This document shows positions 36,048 through 46,052 of a stretch of 64,000 nucleotides of DNA, piece after piece. The position numbers and the translations under genes were made by a program. Under the pieces are notes generated by a model. That model saw nothing but the letters and a program-made list of their open reading frames with translations, made no database searches and had not been told where the DNA came from. The DNA lies in assembly GCA_021795395.1 (NCBI GenBank), contig JAJYPN010000003.1:1-64000 (forward strand), written 5' to 3'. The number at the start of each line of letters is the position of its first letter. The first letter of the stretch is position 1. The DNA is from Pseudomonadota bacterium. Its GTDB lineage: Bacteria; Pseudomonadota; Gammaproteobacteria; Burkholderiales; Sulfuriferulaceae.

Positions 36048-37361
36048 ATGCGTCTATTGACAGGTTTGATCTTATTCTTGGCCCCGGTGCTGGCTTGCGC
36101 AGGTTTGCCCGTACAGCATTGGCAATTGGCTAACGGCGCACAGGTGTATTTTGTTGAAAACCACGATCTGCCCATGCTCGACGTCAGTGTCGATTTCCCC
36201 GGCGGCAGCGCGTACGATCCCGCCGGCAAATTTGGATTGGCGAGCTTGACTCATCGGCTGCTCGATCAGGGAGCCGGCGGCTTGAGCGATGACGAAATCG
36301 CCAGCGGCTTCGCCGATGTCGGCGCACAGCTGGGTGGCCGCTTCGATGCGGACAGAGCCGGCATGACCTTACGAACTTTGAGCGCTGCCGAGGATCAGAC
36401 TCCGGCTCTGGCATTGTTGGCGAAAGTGTTATCGCAACCGACCTTTGCTCCGAATATCGTTGAACGCGAAAAAACCCGCGTCATCTCCGCCTTAAAGGAA
36501 GCGGAAGGTCAGCCGGCCGATATTGCCGAACATGCCTTTGAAAAAGCCGTATTCGGCACGCATCCGTATGCGCACCGTGAAAACGGCAACATAAGCATGG
36601 TTTCCACGATGAGCAGTGCCGATCTGCAGAATTTTTATCGCAGTCATTACAGCGCGCACGGAGCCGTGATCGCATTGATCGGCGATGTTACCCGCGCTCG
36701 CGCCGACGCAATTGCACAGCAGCTTACCGCCGGATTGCCGCCTGCGAACCTGGCTGCTTCGACTGATATACCGCCGGTACCGCCGTTAACGGCGCCGGTA
36801 CTGCTGACGATACCTTTTCCTGCCCAGCAAAGCCAGATTTTAATGGGGCAGCCCGGCGTCGCTCGCGGCGCTCCCGATTATTTTGCCTTGTATGTCGGCA
36901 ATTACGTATTGGGCGGAGGCGGCTTCGACTCGCGCTTGATGAATGACGTACGGCAGAAACGCGGATTGACTTACAGCGTATACAGCTATTTTATGCCCAT
37001 GAAACAGCCTGGTCCCTTTCAGATAGGGCTGAAAACCAGAACCGGCGTGACCGAAGAAGCCTTGCAGGTCGTTCGCCAGACCCTGGCGGATTTCATGGCG
37101 CAGGGCGTGACGCCGGCCGAACTGACCCAGGCCAAGGACAATATCATCGGCGGTTTTCCGCTGCGTATCGACAGCAACCAGAAAATTCTCGAGTATCTGG
37201 CGATGATCGGGTTTTATCATCTGCCTACCGATTATCTGGACCAGTTTACCCAGCGCGTTAACGACGTCACGGCTGATCAGATCAAACAGGCTTTTGCGAA
37301 TACGGTGTATCCCGACAAAATGGCGACTGTCGTCGTTGGCGATGCGGTTGCGATTAAATGA
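36048..37361 (+). CDS. M16 family peptidase homologue, non-catalytic partner
   Basis: A 437-residue M16 protein with a signal peptide (about residues 1-18). The zinc motif is missing: the matching position reads HRLLDQGAGG. The C-terminal half has GGGGFDSRLMNDVRQKRGLTYSVYSYF, the Arg/Tyr pair that helps bind substrate in the partner subunit. It starts ten bases after the catalytic gene, so the two probably form a heterodimer. Confidence 0.92.
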   Translation: MRLLTGLILFLAPVLACAGLPVQHWQLANGAQVYFVENHDLPMLDVSVDFPGGSAYDPAGKFGLASLTHRLLDQGAGGLSDDEIASGFADVGAQLGGRFDADRAGMTLRTLSAAEDQTPALALLAKVLSQPTFAPNIVEREKTRVISALKEAEGQPADIAEHAFEKAVFGTHPYAHRENGNISMVSTMSSADLQNFYRSHYSAHGAVIALIGDVTRARADAIAQQLTAGLPPANLAASTDIPPVPPLTAPVLLTIPFPAQQSQILMGQPGVARGAPDYFALYVGNYVLGGGGFDSRLMNDVRQKRGLTYSVYSYFMPMKQPGPFQIGLKTRTGVTEEALQVVRQTLADFMAQGVTPAELTQAKDNIIGGFPLRIDSNQKILEYLAMIGFYHLPTDYLDQFTQRVNDVTADQIKQAFANTVYPDKMATVVVGDAVAIK

Positions 37362-37948
37362 CGGTAACGACCCGCAATCGGGTGCGGATAATCGGCGGCC
37401 GCTGGCGCCATCGTTTGCTTGCTTTCCCCGATGCGGAGGGCTTGCGTCCCACTGCCGATGCAGTGCGAGAAAAACTGTTCAATTGGCTGGGACAGGATCT
37501 GGACGGCTGGCGCTGTCTGGATTTATTTGCCGGCAGCGGCGCTCTGGGTTTCGAAGCCGCTTCCCGCGGCGCCAGGCAAGTGGTGCTGATAGAATCGAAT
37601 CCCAGGGTATGTATGGCATTGCGTGCCAGTTTGAGTGCCTTGCATGCCGATAACATTATCATTGAATGTGCCAATGGGGTAGAATTGCTTCAAACGGGTA
37701 ATCCGTTACTTACGGCTGCTAAATTTGATCTCGTGTTGCTCGACCCCCCTTTTTCATTGGGCCTGTCTGAACAATTGCTGGAGAAAACGGCTCAGTTACT
37801 TAATCCGGGAGCATTTGTTTACATTGAGCATGACGGTCATTTCGAGGTGACGGCGAATTGGGATATCTGGCGTCAGGGCAAAGCCGGGCGTGCACATTTT
37901 TGCGTGCTGCGGCCAGCTGAGCAGCTTATCGACCATTCATACGCGTAA
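37358..37948 (+). CDS. rsmD: 16S rRNA (guanine966-N2)-methyltransferase RsmD
   Basis: A 196-residue SAM-dependent methyltransferase. The SAM loop is CLDLFAGSGALGFEAASRGA (split by eye near residues 49-68) and the catalytic motif is LVLLDPPF (DPPF). It methylates G966 of 16S rRNA during 30S assembly. It overlaps the peptidase stop and precedes coaD, the usual rsmD-coaD pair. Confidence 0.96.
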   Translation: MTVTTRNRVRIIGGRWRHRLLAFPDAEGLRPTADAVREKLFNWLGQDLDGWRCLDLFAGSGALGFEAASRGARQVVLIESNPRVCMALRASLSALHADNIIIECANGVELLQTGNPLLTAAKFDLVLLDPPFSLGLSEQLLEKTAQLLNPGAFVYIEHDGHFEVTANWDIWRQGKAGRAHFCVLRPAEQLIDHSYA

Positions 37949-37958
37949 ATAACTATCC

Positions 37959-38441
37959 ATGCCTAACATTGCAGTGTATCCCGGTACGTTCGATCCGCTG
38001 ACCAGCGGTCATGCCGATTTGGTAAAACGCGCAACCCGCATTTTCGATGAAATCGTCGTGGCCGTAGCGCTGGCGGCGCATAAACAGCCTTTTTTCGATC
38101 TGGACGAGCGTGTCGCGATCGCGAAAAAGGTGTTTGCAGATATGCCTAATGTCAGGGTGCTCGGTTTTTCCGGCTTGCTGATGGATTTGGTCGCTGCACA
38201 AAACGCTCATATCGTACTTCGAGGTTTGCGGGCTGTTTCCGACTTCGAATACGAGTTTCAGCTGGCCGGCATGAATCGTAACCTCAATCCGGGAATCGAA
38301 ACGGTATTCATGACCCCGGCCGAACAGTTCATGTTTATTTCCGCCAGTATGGTGCGTGAAATCGCCAGACTGGGAGGCGATGTAAGTCCCTTTGTGCCGC
38401 CGCAGGTGCTGGAAATGCTGAAAAGGAAAATACAGGGCTAG
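37959..38441 (+). CDS. coaD: Phosphopantetheine adenylyltransferase CoaD
   Basis: A 160-residue nucleotidyltransferase. [15 protein letters not shown] has the T/HxGH-type motif, and [20 protein letters not shown] has the ISSSxxR-type motif. It makes dephospho-CoA from 4'-phosphopantetheine and ATP, the penultimate CoA step. It follows rsmD by ten bases. Confidence 0.98.
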   Translation: MPNIAVYPGTFDPLTSGHADLVKRATRIFDEIVVAVALAAHKQPFFDLDERVAIAKKVFADMPNVRVLGFSGLLMDLVAAQNAHIVLRGLRAVSDFEYEFQLAGMNRNLNPGIETVFMTPAEQFMFISASMVREIARLGGDVSPFVPPQVLEMLKRKIQG

Positions 38442-38521
38442 CATAGCGTTTGCCTGGCGCCGAATATTGTCCCCGCGCCATTTAAGATTTACACTATCGA
38501 TAAAGTTGATTAAGGAAATAA

Positions 38522-38773
<252 letters not shown>

Positions 38774-38778
38774 CCATA

Positions 38779-38793
38779 CCGGCGCTCCGCCGG
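38779..38793. terminator. Hairpin between convergent ferredoxin and esterase genes
   Basis: CCGGCG and CGCCGG form a perfect 6-bp stem with a 3-base loop in the 23-bp gap between two converging genes. It lacks a T-run on either strand. Confidence 0.35.
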
Positions 38794-38796
38794 CGA

Positions 38797-39429
38797 TCAA
38801 TCCATGGGCGGCAAACGAAGCGACAGCCAGCTGCGCAATTCGGCAATTTCTTCCGCACAGATTTCATGCCGCATGGGGTATAAGCGCGTGGTGAGCAGTA
38901 GGTCCGGAAAACCGGCGAAGCTGCGTTGATGAGTTGCCAGCGGTATCACCTCGTCGTCTATCCCGTGCGCGATCCATAGCGGAGGGATCTCGGCGGTTTT
39001 CGTTAGCAGGGGCAAATAAGTGGACAGTCCCGCGATTCCCGCCAAAGGGAGGCCCAAAGTCAGCCCGCTGTAAAGCGCCACAGCGCCGCCCTGCGAAAAA
39101 CCCGCCAGAACAATGCGTTCAGGAGCAATGCCTCGCGCCTTTTCCTGTTCGATCAAATCGGCAATCACCTGACGGGATTCCGTGAAACCGCGTTCATCCT
39201 GGTCGGCGCATATATCGGCCTGCCTGATATCGTACCACGCAGGCATGCGATAGCCGTTATTGACGGTGACGGGTCGGGTTGGCGCGTGCGGAAGAATGAA
39301 ACGCACATCGTTCAATTTCAGTGCCTGCGCCAATGGCGCCAGATCGGCGCCGTTCGCCCCCAGCCCGTGCAGCAGGATAAGGCTGCTTTTTGCCGTACCT
39401 GAAAGAATTTCGATCGGCGGTCTGATCAT
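38797..39429 (-). CDS. Alpha/beta-hydrolase carboxylesterase (YpfH/phospholipase family)
   Basis: A 210-residue serine hydrolase with oxyanion loop LILLHGLGANGADL, nucleophile elbow GFSQGGAVALYSG, Asp in HGIDDEVIPL and His in YPMRHEICAEEI. This is the two-domain-free acyl-protein-thioesterase/carboxylesterase fold. The substrate is unknown. It overlaps the upstream hypothetical gene by four bases. Confidence 0.93.
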   Translation of the reverse strand: MIRPPIEILSGTAKSSLILLHGLGANGADLAPLAQALKLNDVRFILPHAPTRPVTVNNGYRMPAWYDIRQADICADQDERGFTESRQVIADLIEQEKARGIAPERIVLAGFSQGGAVALYSGLTLGLPLAGIAGLSTYLPLLTKTAEIPPLWIAHGIDDEVIPLATHQRSFAGFPDLLLTTRLYPMRHEICAEEIAELRSWLSLRLPPMD

Positions 39430-39854
39430 GCCTGAAATTGCCGGTGTAATGCCAGCAAACGTTGACCGGCCGGACTGTCGATTTTATCGGCCAGGCGTAC
39501 CGCTTCGGTATAGCCGGCAAAAAATTCCGGTAACGCCTTGACGATCAATTGCTTGCGCAGGCGGCTGCTGCCTTGAGCCGGCCATTCGGCGCGATAATTG
39601 GCTTCCGGAATCGCCGAACAGATTTTCATGCTCCAGCTCGGCTGGTGAATTTTCCATTCGTGGGCACGTATGACCATTCGATGGGCAAGCAGCGTTTCCA
39701 CGCCGACATAAGGCCCAAAATACTCTACCTGTAACGCTTCGGCCAAGCCCGCCAGCATATTGTCCAGATGGGTCAAGGCATCGTCCAGACTTGCGTTGAC
39801 GATAACCTGGTCAAGCCGGCTCTGTGAGACGAGATGGTTAATAAAGTTTTTCAT
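39426..39854 (-). CDS. Hypothetical cytosolic protein
   Basis: A 142-residue protein of unknown function. No signal peptide or membrane helix is seen. Notable stretches are LLAHRMVIRAHEWKIHQPSW and RKQLIVKALPEFFAGYTEAV, rich in Trp, His and Arg. The ATG at 39854 is chosen over one at 39899, but neither has a good ribosome site. It is coupled to the esterase gene by a four-base overlap, which suggests a shared role. Confidence 0.7.
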   Translation of the reverse strand: MKNFINHLVSQSRLDQVIVNASLDDALTHLDNMLAGLAEALQVEYFGPYVGVETLLAHRMVIRAHEWKIHQPSWSMKICSAIPEANYRAEWPAQGSSRLRKQLIVKALPEFFAGYTEAVRLADKIDSPAGQRLLALHRQFQA

Positions 39855-40024
39855 GGGCAGGACGCAATCGGACCAGAAAGAAATAAAATATTTTATCACG
39901 AGTGCTTAGCGCGATTACTGCGAAGGTGTTTTTATTGCGGGAATTGAGTCCAAGACTGGAAAGCTTCAAATGGAGATTGTCGGTCTGTGAGCACGATAGA
40001 TCTTAGCCGTTTTGTTCGTAATGC

Positions 40025-40196
40025 TAAGGACTCGCTAATAAATAACTTGCAGTAACCCTTCGGGCTGGGATTGTTTTGGGCGCATACCGGCGTTGCACGC
40101 CGCTTGTTGTGAATGACACAACCGCGCGTCCTGCGCCTTGGTCTGCACCCAAAACAATCCCAGCGTATGTTTAAGTTATTTATTAGCGAGTCCTTA
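40025..40196. mobile_element. MITE-like element with 24-bp perfect terminal inverted repeats
   Basis: TAAGGACTCGCTAATAAATA and four more bases (40025-40048) are repeated exactly in inverse at 40173-40196. A second inner pair, GCTGGGATTGTTTTGGG (40064-40080) and its complement (40148-40164), is also perfect, and the core has GTTGTG/CACAAC around five bases. The 172-bp unit could fold almost end to end. It has no ORF. It sits in the gap between an unknown gene and a KefB-type gene. The layout is that of a non-autonomous transposon mobilised by a transposase elsewhere. TA flanks may be a short target duplication. Confidence 0.8.
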
Positions 40197-40330
40197 TTGC
40201 GTGGCTATGCTACCGCACCTTGATCTCATCCACTACAATGGTTGAAGAGAAGAAATGGGCAATGTCAGTACTATCAGCGGCTACCGGCGGCATCATCGGT
40301 TATCTGGTGCGTAAACAGGAAGTCCTATCC

Positions 40331-42301
40331 TTATCCCTGCAACAGCCGGATTTCCGCTGCCGCCAGCGTTTCCGGCGTACCGCGCAACACCAGTACGTCG
40401 CCGGATAAAATCCGCATTTCAGGCTGCGGGTCCAAACCGCGTATATTACGGCGGCGCACTACCAGTACTTCCACACCCAGTTCCGCCAGTGCCATGTGCT
40501 CTATGGTTTGGCCGACGGCAGCGGCTTGTTCGGTGATGAGTACCGACAACAAGCGCGGTTGCGCGGTTTCGTTCAATTGTGCGTCGGCGTCGCTGGCGCC
40601 GCGAAAAAAGCCGCGCAGCAAGCCGTAACGCTGTTCGCGCACCGTGCGCAATTTTTTCAATACCCGGCTGAGCGGTACGCCCAATAACAATAGCGCGTGC
40701 GACGCCAGCATCAGCGAACCTTCCAGCACTTCCGGTACGACTGCCATGGCGCCGGCCTGTTTCAGGCTATCCAGATCGGTTTCGTCGAGTGTGCGCACGA
40801 TTACCGGTAAATCGGGACGAATTTCTTGCGCCAAACCCAGGATTTTCATTGCGGCGGCATGATCGGCAAAGCTGATGACCATGCCGCGGGCGCGATTTAA
40901 TCCTGCGGCCATCAGCACTTCGCGGCGCGATGCGTCGCCGAACACTACGGTTTCGCCGGCGGCCGATGCCGCCTTCACTCTGGCCGGGTCGGCATCCAGC
41001 GCGATATAACCGATATTTTCCGATTCCAGCAGTCGCGCCAGACTTTGACCGCTGCGACCGTAGCCGCAGATAATCAGATGCCCGTCGGAACTCATGCTTT
41101 TGACAGCGATATCGTGCAGTTCCTGTGCCCGCCCTACCCATTCCGTCCCGCACAAGCGCAGGGTTATGGCATCGGAATATTGAATGATGACAGGGGCGAG
41201 CATCATCGAGATCACCATGACGGCGAGGACGATCTGTAGCGGAGCGCCGGTAATCAAGCCTATATTGCTCGCCAGCGACAGCAGCACGAAACCGAATTCG
41301 CCCGCCTGCGCCAGACCCAGTGCGGTGCGCATGGCGACCGGCGAAGTATTGCCGAAAGCGCGGCCGATCCCCCAGACGACAGCGGTTTTGCTGACGATCA
41401 GCGCGATCAGCACCAGACCGACGCTAAGCCAATGATGCGCGACCTCTTCAGGGTTCAGCAACATGCCTATGGTAATGAAGAACAACCCCAGCAACATATC
41501 CCGAAAGGGTTTGATGTCGTCTTCCACCTGATAGCGGAATTCGGTTTCCGAAATCAGCATGCCGGCCAAAAATGCGCCCAAGGCCAGCGACAGGCCGCCC
41601 TTATCGGTAAAATAAGCCAGGCTCAGGGTGATCAGCAGGACATTCAGCGTAAACAGCTCGGGAGATTTATGGCTGGCAACCCAACTGAACCACGGGCGCA
41701 TCAGTTTTTGCCCGATTACCAGCAATATGATCAAAACAAACACCGCTTTTGCGGTGGCGGCCAGCAAATTCAGCCATGGCTGGTCGGCACCGGCTACCAG
41801 GGTGGGTATCAGAATCAGCAATGGTATCACCGCCAGGTCCTGAAACAGCAGTACCGCTATCATTTGCCTGCCGTGCGTCGATTGCAATGCGAGACGCTCG
41901 GCCAGCATCTTGCTGACGATGGCGGTGGACGACATCGCCAGTGCGCCGCCGAGAGCCAGGCCTACCGGCCAGGAAAATCCCAGACCGACAGCAACGATGG
42001 CGACGAACAATATGAAGCCGAACACTTGCGCGCTGCCGAAACCGAATACGGTTTTTCGTATGGCCTTGAGTCTGGGCAGGCTGAATTCGAGCCCGATGCT
42101 GAACATCAGGAAAACGATCCCGAATTCTCCCAAATTCCGTGTTTCCTGGCTATCCGGCAACCAGTTGAGAGTATGCGGCCCCAATACGATGCCGATGAGC
42201 AAAAAGCCCAGCATGGAAGGCAGGCGCCAGGTACGGAACAGTGCCGAAACCAGCACGGAAGCTGCCAGCAAAACGATGATCAAACCGAGAATTGAGTGCA
42301 T
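40331..42301 (-). CDS. CPA2 potassium/proton antiporter with RCK domain (KefB/YbaL-like)
   Basis: A 656-residue membrane protein. The N-terminal 380 residues hold about twelve helices of the Na+/H+ exchanger fold, with GFLLIGIVLGP near the start. A TrkA-N domain follows, with Rossmann loop ICGYGRSGQSLARLL (about residues 415-429) and DADPARV, then a TrkA-C domain in the last 80 residues. The family exports K+ in exchange for H+ under thiol or electrophile stress; the exact ligand is not clear here. Confidence 0.92.
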   Translation of the reverse strand: MHSILGLIIVLLAASVLVSALFRTWRLPSMLGFLLIGIVLGPHTLNWLPDSQETRNLGEFGIVFLMFSIGLEFSLPRLKAIRKTVFGFGSAQVFGFILFVAIVAVGLGFSWPVGLALGGALAMSSTAIVSKMLAERLALQSTHGRQMIAVLLFQDLAVIPLLILIPTLVAGADQPWLNLLAATAKAVFVLIILLVIGQKLMRPWFSWVASHKSPELFTLNVLLITLSLAYFTDKGGLSLALGAFLAGMLISETEFRYQVEDDIKPFRDMLLGLFFITIGMLLNPEEVAHHWLSVGLVLIALIVSKTAVVWGIGRAFGNTSPVAMRTALGLAQAGEFGFVLLSLASNIGLITGAPLQIVLAVMVISMMLAPVIIQYSDAITLRLCGTEWVGRAQELHDIAVKSMSSDGHLIICGYGRSGQSLARLLESENIGYIALDADPARVKAASAAGETVVFGDASRREVLMAAGLNRARGMVISFADHAAAMKILGLAQEIRPDLPVIVRTLDETDLDSLKQAGAMAVVPEVLEGSLMLASHALLLLGVPLSRVLKKLRTVREQRYGLLRGFFRGASDADAQLNETAQPRLLSVLITEQAAAVGQTIEHMALAELGVEVLVVRRRNIRGLDPQPEMRILSGDVLVLRGTPETLAAAEIRLLQG

Positions 42302-42588
42302 AGCCGAAGATTAGATGCTGTCGAACATTGCTGCAAGTGCGGTGTGTTTTTTGTGGTCTGGTAAGGGGTTAAATCAGCGGGCTTAAGGGAACTTTCGTTG
42401 TGTTATCATTTTTGAGAATGCTTGGCACGATATGGCGTGCACCGCTCAGCTGAGGCGAAAAAGGTCAGGAAACGGGATGTATAAGTAGTGGCATGAGGAT
42501 TTTGAGCCATTTTTTAACAAGAGGGGGTAAACACAGTATCGCGCAAAGCTCTCTTTGAAAATTTCAGCGTATGCGTAAGGAGGATGTA

Positions 42589-43029
42589 ATGGGCACGACC
42601 TATGAAAAAGATATTGTAGCCTGGGCGCAGGAGCAAGCTCAGCTATTGCGTTCAGGCCAGCTTACAGCGTTGGACATTGAACATATTGCAGAGGAGATCG
42701 AGGACGTGGGTAAGAGTGAACAACGAGAGCTGGCGAACCGGATGGCTATTCTGCTTGCCCATCTGCTCAAATGGGAATACCAGCCAGATCTTCGTGGTTC
42801 GAGCTGGGAGTCAACGATTCATACGCAACGCAATAATATTGATCGTCGCATTCGCAAGACACCTAGTCTGAAAGCGTCACTGGACGATCCCGACTGGTGG
42901 GCTGATGCTTGGGATGACGCTGTGGAAGCGGCGTCAAAGGAAACCGGAATGGCCTATACTTGCTTCCCGGAGTTATGCCCATGGCCGACTGATGCAGTGA
43001 TAGATAGAGAGTTTTTCCCGGGGAGGTGA
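42589..43029 (+). CDS. DUF29 family protein
   Basis: A 146-residue protein of the DUF29 family, seen in YEKDIVAWAQEQAQLLRSGQ, ALDIEHIAEEIEDVGKSE and the HLLKWEYQPDLRGSSW helix. The function is unknown; the family is common and often multi-copy in cyanobacteria and proteobacteria, frequently near mobile DNA. The ATG at 42589 has AAGGAGG five bases upstream, so it replaces the earlier in-frame ATG at 42571. It stands alone, with about 290 bp before and 180 bp after. Confidence 0.88.
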   Translation: MGTTYEKDIVAWAQEQAQLLRSGQLTALDIEHIAEEIEDVGKSEQRELANRMAILLAHLLKWEYQPDLRGSSWESTIHTQRNNIDRRIRKTPSLKASLDDPDWWADAWDDAVEAASKETGMAYTCFPELCPWPTDAVIDREFFPGR

Positions 43030-43213
43030 AGGCTTCACGTCCGTAAGAGGATGATAGGATGCCATTGACTTCCGCGTTTACATTCTTATTGATAGCAATG
43101 CCGGGGGATTCTAAAAGTATTGCTGGTTGCGGTTGCGAGCGTCATATATGTCAGGTAAAACTTATTTGCTTCTTTATAAGGTAGAATAATGACTCTGACA
43201 GGATGGATCGATC

Positions 43214-44209
43214 ATGAGCAAATCGTTACAAATTAAATTCGATCCGGTTGCGGCGCTTGAGAGAGCGCGCCGCGTGTTGACGATAGAAGCCGAAGCAGTG
43301 CTGGTGATGCGCGACCGGCTCGATGGCCGGTTTACCGAAGCGATGGCATTGATTTTAAGCTGTCGCGGTCGTGTGGTAGTCAGCGGCATGGGTAAATCGG
43401 GGCATGTCGGCAGCAAGATCGCGGCGACGCTGGCAAGTACCGGTACGCCGGCTTTTTTCGTGCACCCAGGCGAGGCGAGCCACGGCGACCTGGGCATGAT
43501 TACTCATGAAGATGTGTGCATCGCCTTGTCGAATTCGGGCGAAAGCGCGGAATTGACCGCGATTGTACCGCTGATCAAGCGTCGGGGCGCCCTGCTGATC
43601 ACCATTACCGGTAACGCCAATTCCACGCTGGCGCGCGAAGCCGATGTGCATCTTGACGCCAGCGTGGCGCAGGAAGCCTGCCCGCTCAATCTGGCGCCGA
43701 CCGCCAGCACCACCGCAGCCCTGGCGCTGGGCGATGCGTTGTCGATAGCGTTGCTGGAAGCGCGTGGTTTCGGCACCGAGGACTTTGCCCTGACTCATCC
43801 GGGAGGAGCCCTGGGAAGACGATTGTTGATCCATGTGCGTGATATCATGCATCAGGGCGAGCAGTTGCCCAAGGTCGATGCCGGCGCGCTATTGCCGCTG
43901 GCACTGCTGGAAATGACGCGCAAGGGCCTCGGCATGACGGCAGTCGTGGATAGCGAAGGGCAGGTGCTGGGCATCATTACCGACGGCGATTTACGCCGGC
44001 TGCTGGAAAAATCCGTGGATGTGCGGTCAACGCATGTGCGCGAAGTGATGACCCCGGCACCCTATTGCATCACTGCGGACCAGCTTGCGGTGGTTGCGGT
44101 CGAAAACATGCAAAGCCATAATATTAACGGCTTGCTGGTAGTGGATCAGGGCAATAAATTAGTGGGCGCCTTGAATATGCTGGATCTCTTGCGCGCCGGT
44201 GTTGTTTAA
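43214..44209 (+). CDS. kdsD: D-arabinose 5-phosphate isomerase KdsD
   Basis: A 331-residue protein with an N-terminal SIS domain (VVVSGMGKSGHVGSKIAATLAS, about residues 55-75, and HPGEASHGDLGMI) and two C-terminal CBS repeats (VRDIMHQGEQLPKV and VREVMTPAPYCIT). It turns ribulose 5-phosphate into arabinose 5-phosphate, the first step to Kdo. It begins the kdsD-kdsC-lptC-lptA-lptB-rpoN cluster. Confidence 0.97.
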   Translation: MSKSLQIKFDPVAALERARRVLTIEAEAVLVMRDRLDGRFTEAMALILSCRGRVVVSGMGKSGHVGSKIAATLASTGTPAFFVHPGEASHGDLGMITHEDVCIALSNSGESAELTAIVPLIKRRGALLITITGNANSTLAREADVHLDASVAQEACPLNLAPTASTTAALALGDALSIALLEARGFGTEDFALTHPGGALGRRLLIHVRDIMHQGEQLPKVDAGALLPLALLEMTRKGLGMTAVVDSEGQVLGIITDGDLRRLLEKSVDVRSTHVREVMTPAPYCITADQLAVVAVENMQSHNINGLLVVDQGNKLVGALNMLDLLRAGVV

Positions 44210-44230
44210 TCGAAATTCGGTTCAAAATTT

Positions 44231-44761
44231 ATGAATTCAGCTTATCAGAGCGCACTACCGGTCAAACTTGCCATTTTCGATATTGATGGCGTCATGACTG
44301 ACGGCAGCCTTTTCTTCGATGAAGAGGGGCGAGAATACAAGGCATTCAATTCCCTGGACGGACATGGTTTGAAAATGCTCAAGCAAACCGGCATAGAGCT
44401 CGCCATCATTACCGGGCGCGAATCGCAGGTGGTAGTACACAGGGCTAAAAATCTGGGTATCAGCTACGTCTATCAAGGTGCCGGTGAAAAATTGCTGGCA
44501 TACCGGCATTTACTGGCAAAGCTCGGCTTGCAGCCCGAGCAGACAGCCTACATGGGCGACGATGTCGTTGATTTGCCGGTATTGACGCGATGCGGATTGG
44601 CAATCAGCGTACCCTCCGCTCCCGAAGAAGTGCAGCAATACGCGCATATGGTTACCCGACGCGAAGGCGGGCACGGTGCTGTGCGCGAAGCCTGTGAATT
44701 TATCATGAAAGCGCAGGGCAATTATGCGGCTCTGCTTGCGGAATATGTAAGGACGCGCTAA
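44231..44761 (+). CDS. kdsC: 3-deoxy-D-manno-octulosonate 8-phosphate phosphatase KdsC
   Basis: A 176-residue HAD phosphatase. Motif I is FDIDGVMTDGSLFF, with the nucleophile and acid Asp at about residues 18 and 20; motif II is IITGRES and motif III MGDDVVDLPVL. It releases Kdo from Kdo 8-phosphate. It follows kdsD by 21 bases. Confidence 0.97.
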   Translation: MNSAYQSALPVKLAIFDIDGVMTDGSLFFDEEGREYKAFNSLDGHGLKMLKQTGIELAIITGRESQVVVHRAKNLGISYVYQGAGEKLLAYRHLLAKLGLQPEQTAYMGDDVVDLPVLTRCGLAISVPSAPEEVQQYAHMVTRREGGHGAVREACEFIMKAQGNYAALLAEYVRTR

Positions 44762-44858
44762 TGACTGGCGCTATCGGAACGGATGTGGGCGAATTTTGTT
44801 ACTGCAGACTTGCTGCATCAGACTCCTCACGGAATTCTTGCGCCCGGTATGTGTTTCC

Positions 44859-45431
44859 ATGAACAATCGCCCGTTATATTGGTTTCCGCTGGTAATAATA
44901 GCGGCGCTGGCAGGATTGAGCATGTGGCTGCAATATACGATACAAAGTCATAAATCCAATTTTTTGATCAGCGGCCCGCGCATAGTCGATTACATGATCG
45001 AAGATTTTCGGGTGTCGCGCACGAATTTGGCGGGTCAGATCATCTATACGCTGCATGCCAAATTTGCGGAACATTTTCTGGAAACCGACACCGCGGAACT
45101 GACCATGCCGCATCTGGTCGCTTGGGACGCGCAGCAAGGAACGGTCGATATCCGTTCCAGGCAGGCATATGTCACTTCCAGGGGCAAGCAGGTGAATTTT
45201 ATTAAACATGTAGTGCTGGTGCGCGATATGCACGACAAGCAAGGGCCGTTGACCCTGACCACCGATTACCTGGAAGCATTTCCGGATCAACAGCTGATAC
45301 AAACCAGTCATCCGGTGCAAATACGCGGCAATAATCTGCAAATGGCGGCTGGTGCGTTAAAATTAAACAATCGAACTCAAACCATGCTGCTCACAAATCA
45401 TGTCAAGGCACGTTATGAACCCGTTCGCTAA
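44859..45431 (+). CDS. lptC: LPS export protein LptC
   Basis: A 190-residue protein with one N-terminal membrane helix (about residues 6-25, YWFPLVIIAALAGLSMWL) and a periplasmic beta-jellyroll (YMIEDFRVSRTNLAGQIIYTLHA). It receives LPS from the LptBFG pump and passes it to LptA. I use the ATG at 44859 because the membrane helix starts there; the longer frame from 44796 adds nothing like a signal. Its end overlaps lptA by 17 bases. Confidence 0.93.
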   Translation: MNNRPLYWFPLVIIAALAGLSMWLQYTIQSHKSNFLISGPRIVDYMIEDFRVSRTNLAGQIIYTLHAKFAEHFLETDTAELTMPHLVAWDAQQGTVDIRSRQAYVTSRGKQVNFIKHVVLVRDMHDKQGPLTLTTDYLEAFPDQQLIQTSHPVQIRGNNLQMAAGALKLNNRTQTMLLTNHVKARYEPVR

Positions 45432-46050
45432 AATCGGCATAGCCGTTTTCGGGCTGGCTTTATTGGTATCGGCTCCCGTCGTATCGGCCGAGCAAGCCGA
45501 TCGGACCAAGCCCGTCAATATTGAAGCCAATAGCGTGGATATGGACGATTTGCATAAGATCGGCATCTATCGCGGCAATGTCGTGTTGACGCAAGGCACG
45601 TTGCTGCTGCATGCCGATAAACTGGAGGTACATCAGAACGGCGACGGTTTCAGCACGGCGGTAGCCTACGGCAATCCTGTCAGTTTTCGGCAAAAACAGG
45701 ACGGTAGCGATGAATATATCGAAGCGTACGCCGATCGCATAGACCTCGATAATCAACAAAATACAGTATTGCTGACTGGCAATGCCAAACTGAAAAAGGG
45801 TGCCGACGTTTTGCACGCCAATACCATGTTTTATAATACCGTAACCGAGCGATTCTGGGCTAAAAACGAAGGCAATGCACCCGGAGCGAACGGTGTCAAT
45901 CGCGTGCATACGTCTATTTATCCAAAAAAAGCGCAATCCGGCGTTCCCGCTGGTACTGGGGGTACCGTTGCTCCTGCTCCTGCTGCGCCTGCTGCCGCTC
46001 AACCCGTACTCCAGCCGACTACAGTAATGCCGTCCCTGCCAAGTAGGTAG
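45415..46050 (+). CDS. lptA: LPS transport periplasmic protein LptA
   Basis: A 211-residue protein with a signal peptide (about residues 1-25, ending near VSAEQ) and an OstA-type beta-jellyroll ([30 protein letters not shown]). The C-terminal 35 residues are a Pro/Ala tail. It forms the bridge carrying LPS across the periplasm. The ATG at 45415 has AAGG six bases upstream; an earlier in-frame ATG lies at 45400. Confidence 0.93.
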   Translation: MNPFAKIGIAVFGLALLVSAPVVSAEQADRTKPVNIEANSVDMDDLHKIGIYRGNVVLTQGTLLLHADKLEVHQNGDGFSTAVAYGNPVSFRQKQDGSDEYIEAYADRIDLDNQQNTVLLTGNAKLKKGADVLHANTMFYNTVTERFWAKNEGNAPGANGVNRVHTSIYPKKAQSGVPAGTGGTVAPAPAAPAAAQPVLQPTTVMPSLPSR

Positions 46051-46052
46051 TT

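Noticed and set aside
40220-40408. Plus-strand ORF next to the MITE-like element
   Set aside because: It overlaps the end of the antiporter gene, has no ribosome site and no family likeness.
43060-43185. Short ORF between the DUF29 gene and kdsD
   Set aside because: About 41 codons, Cys-rich end, no family, and only a marginal ribosome site.
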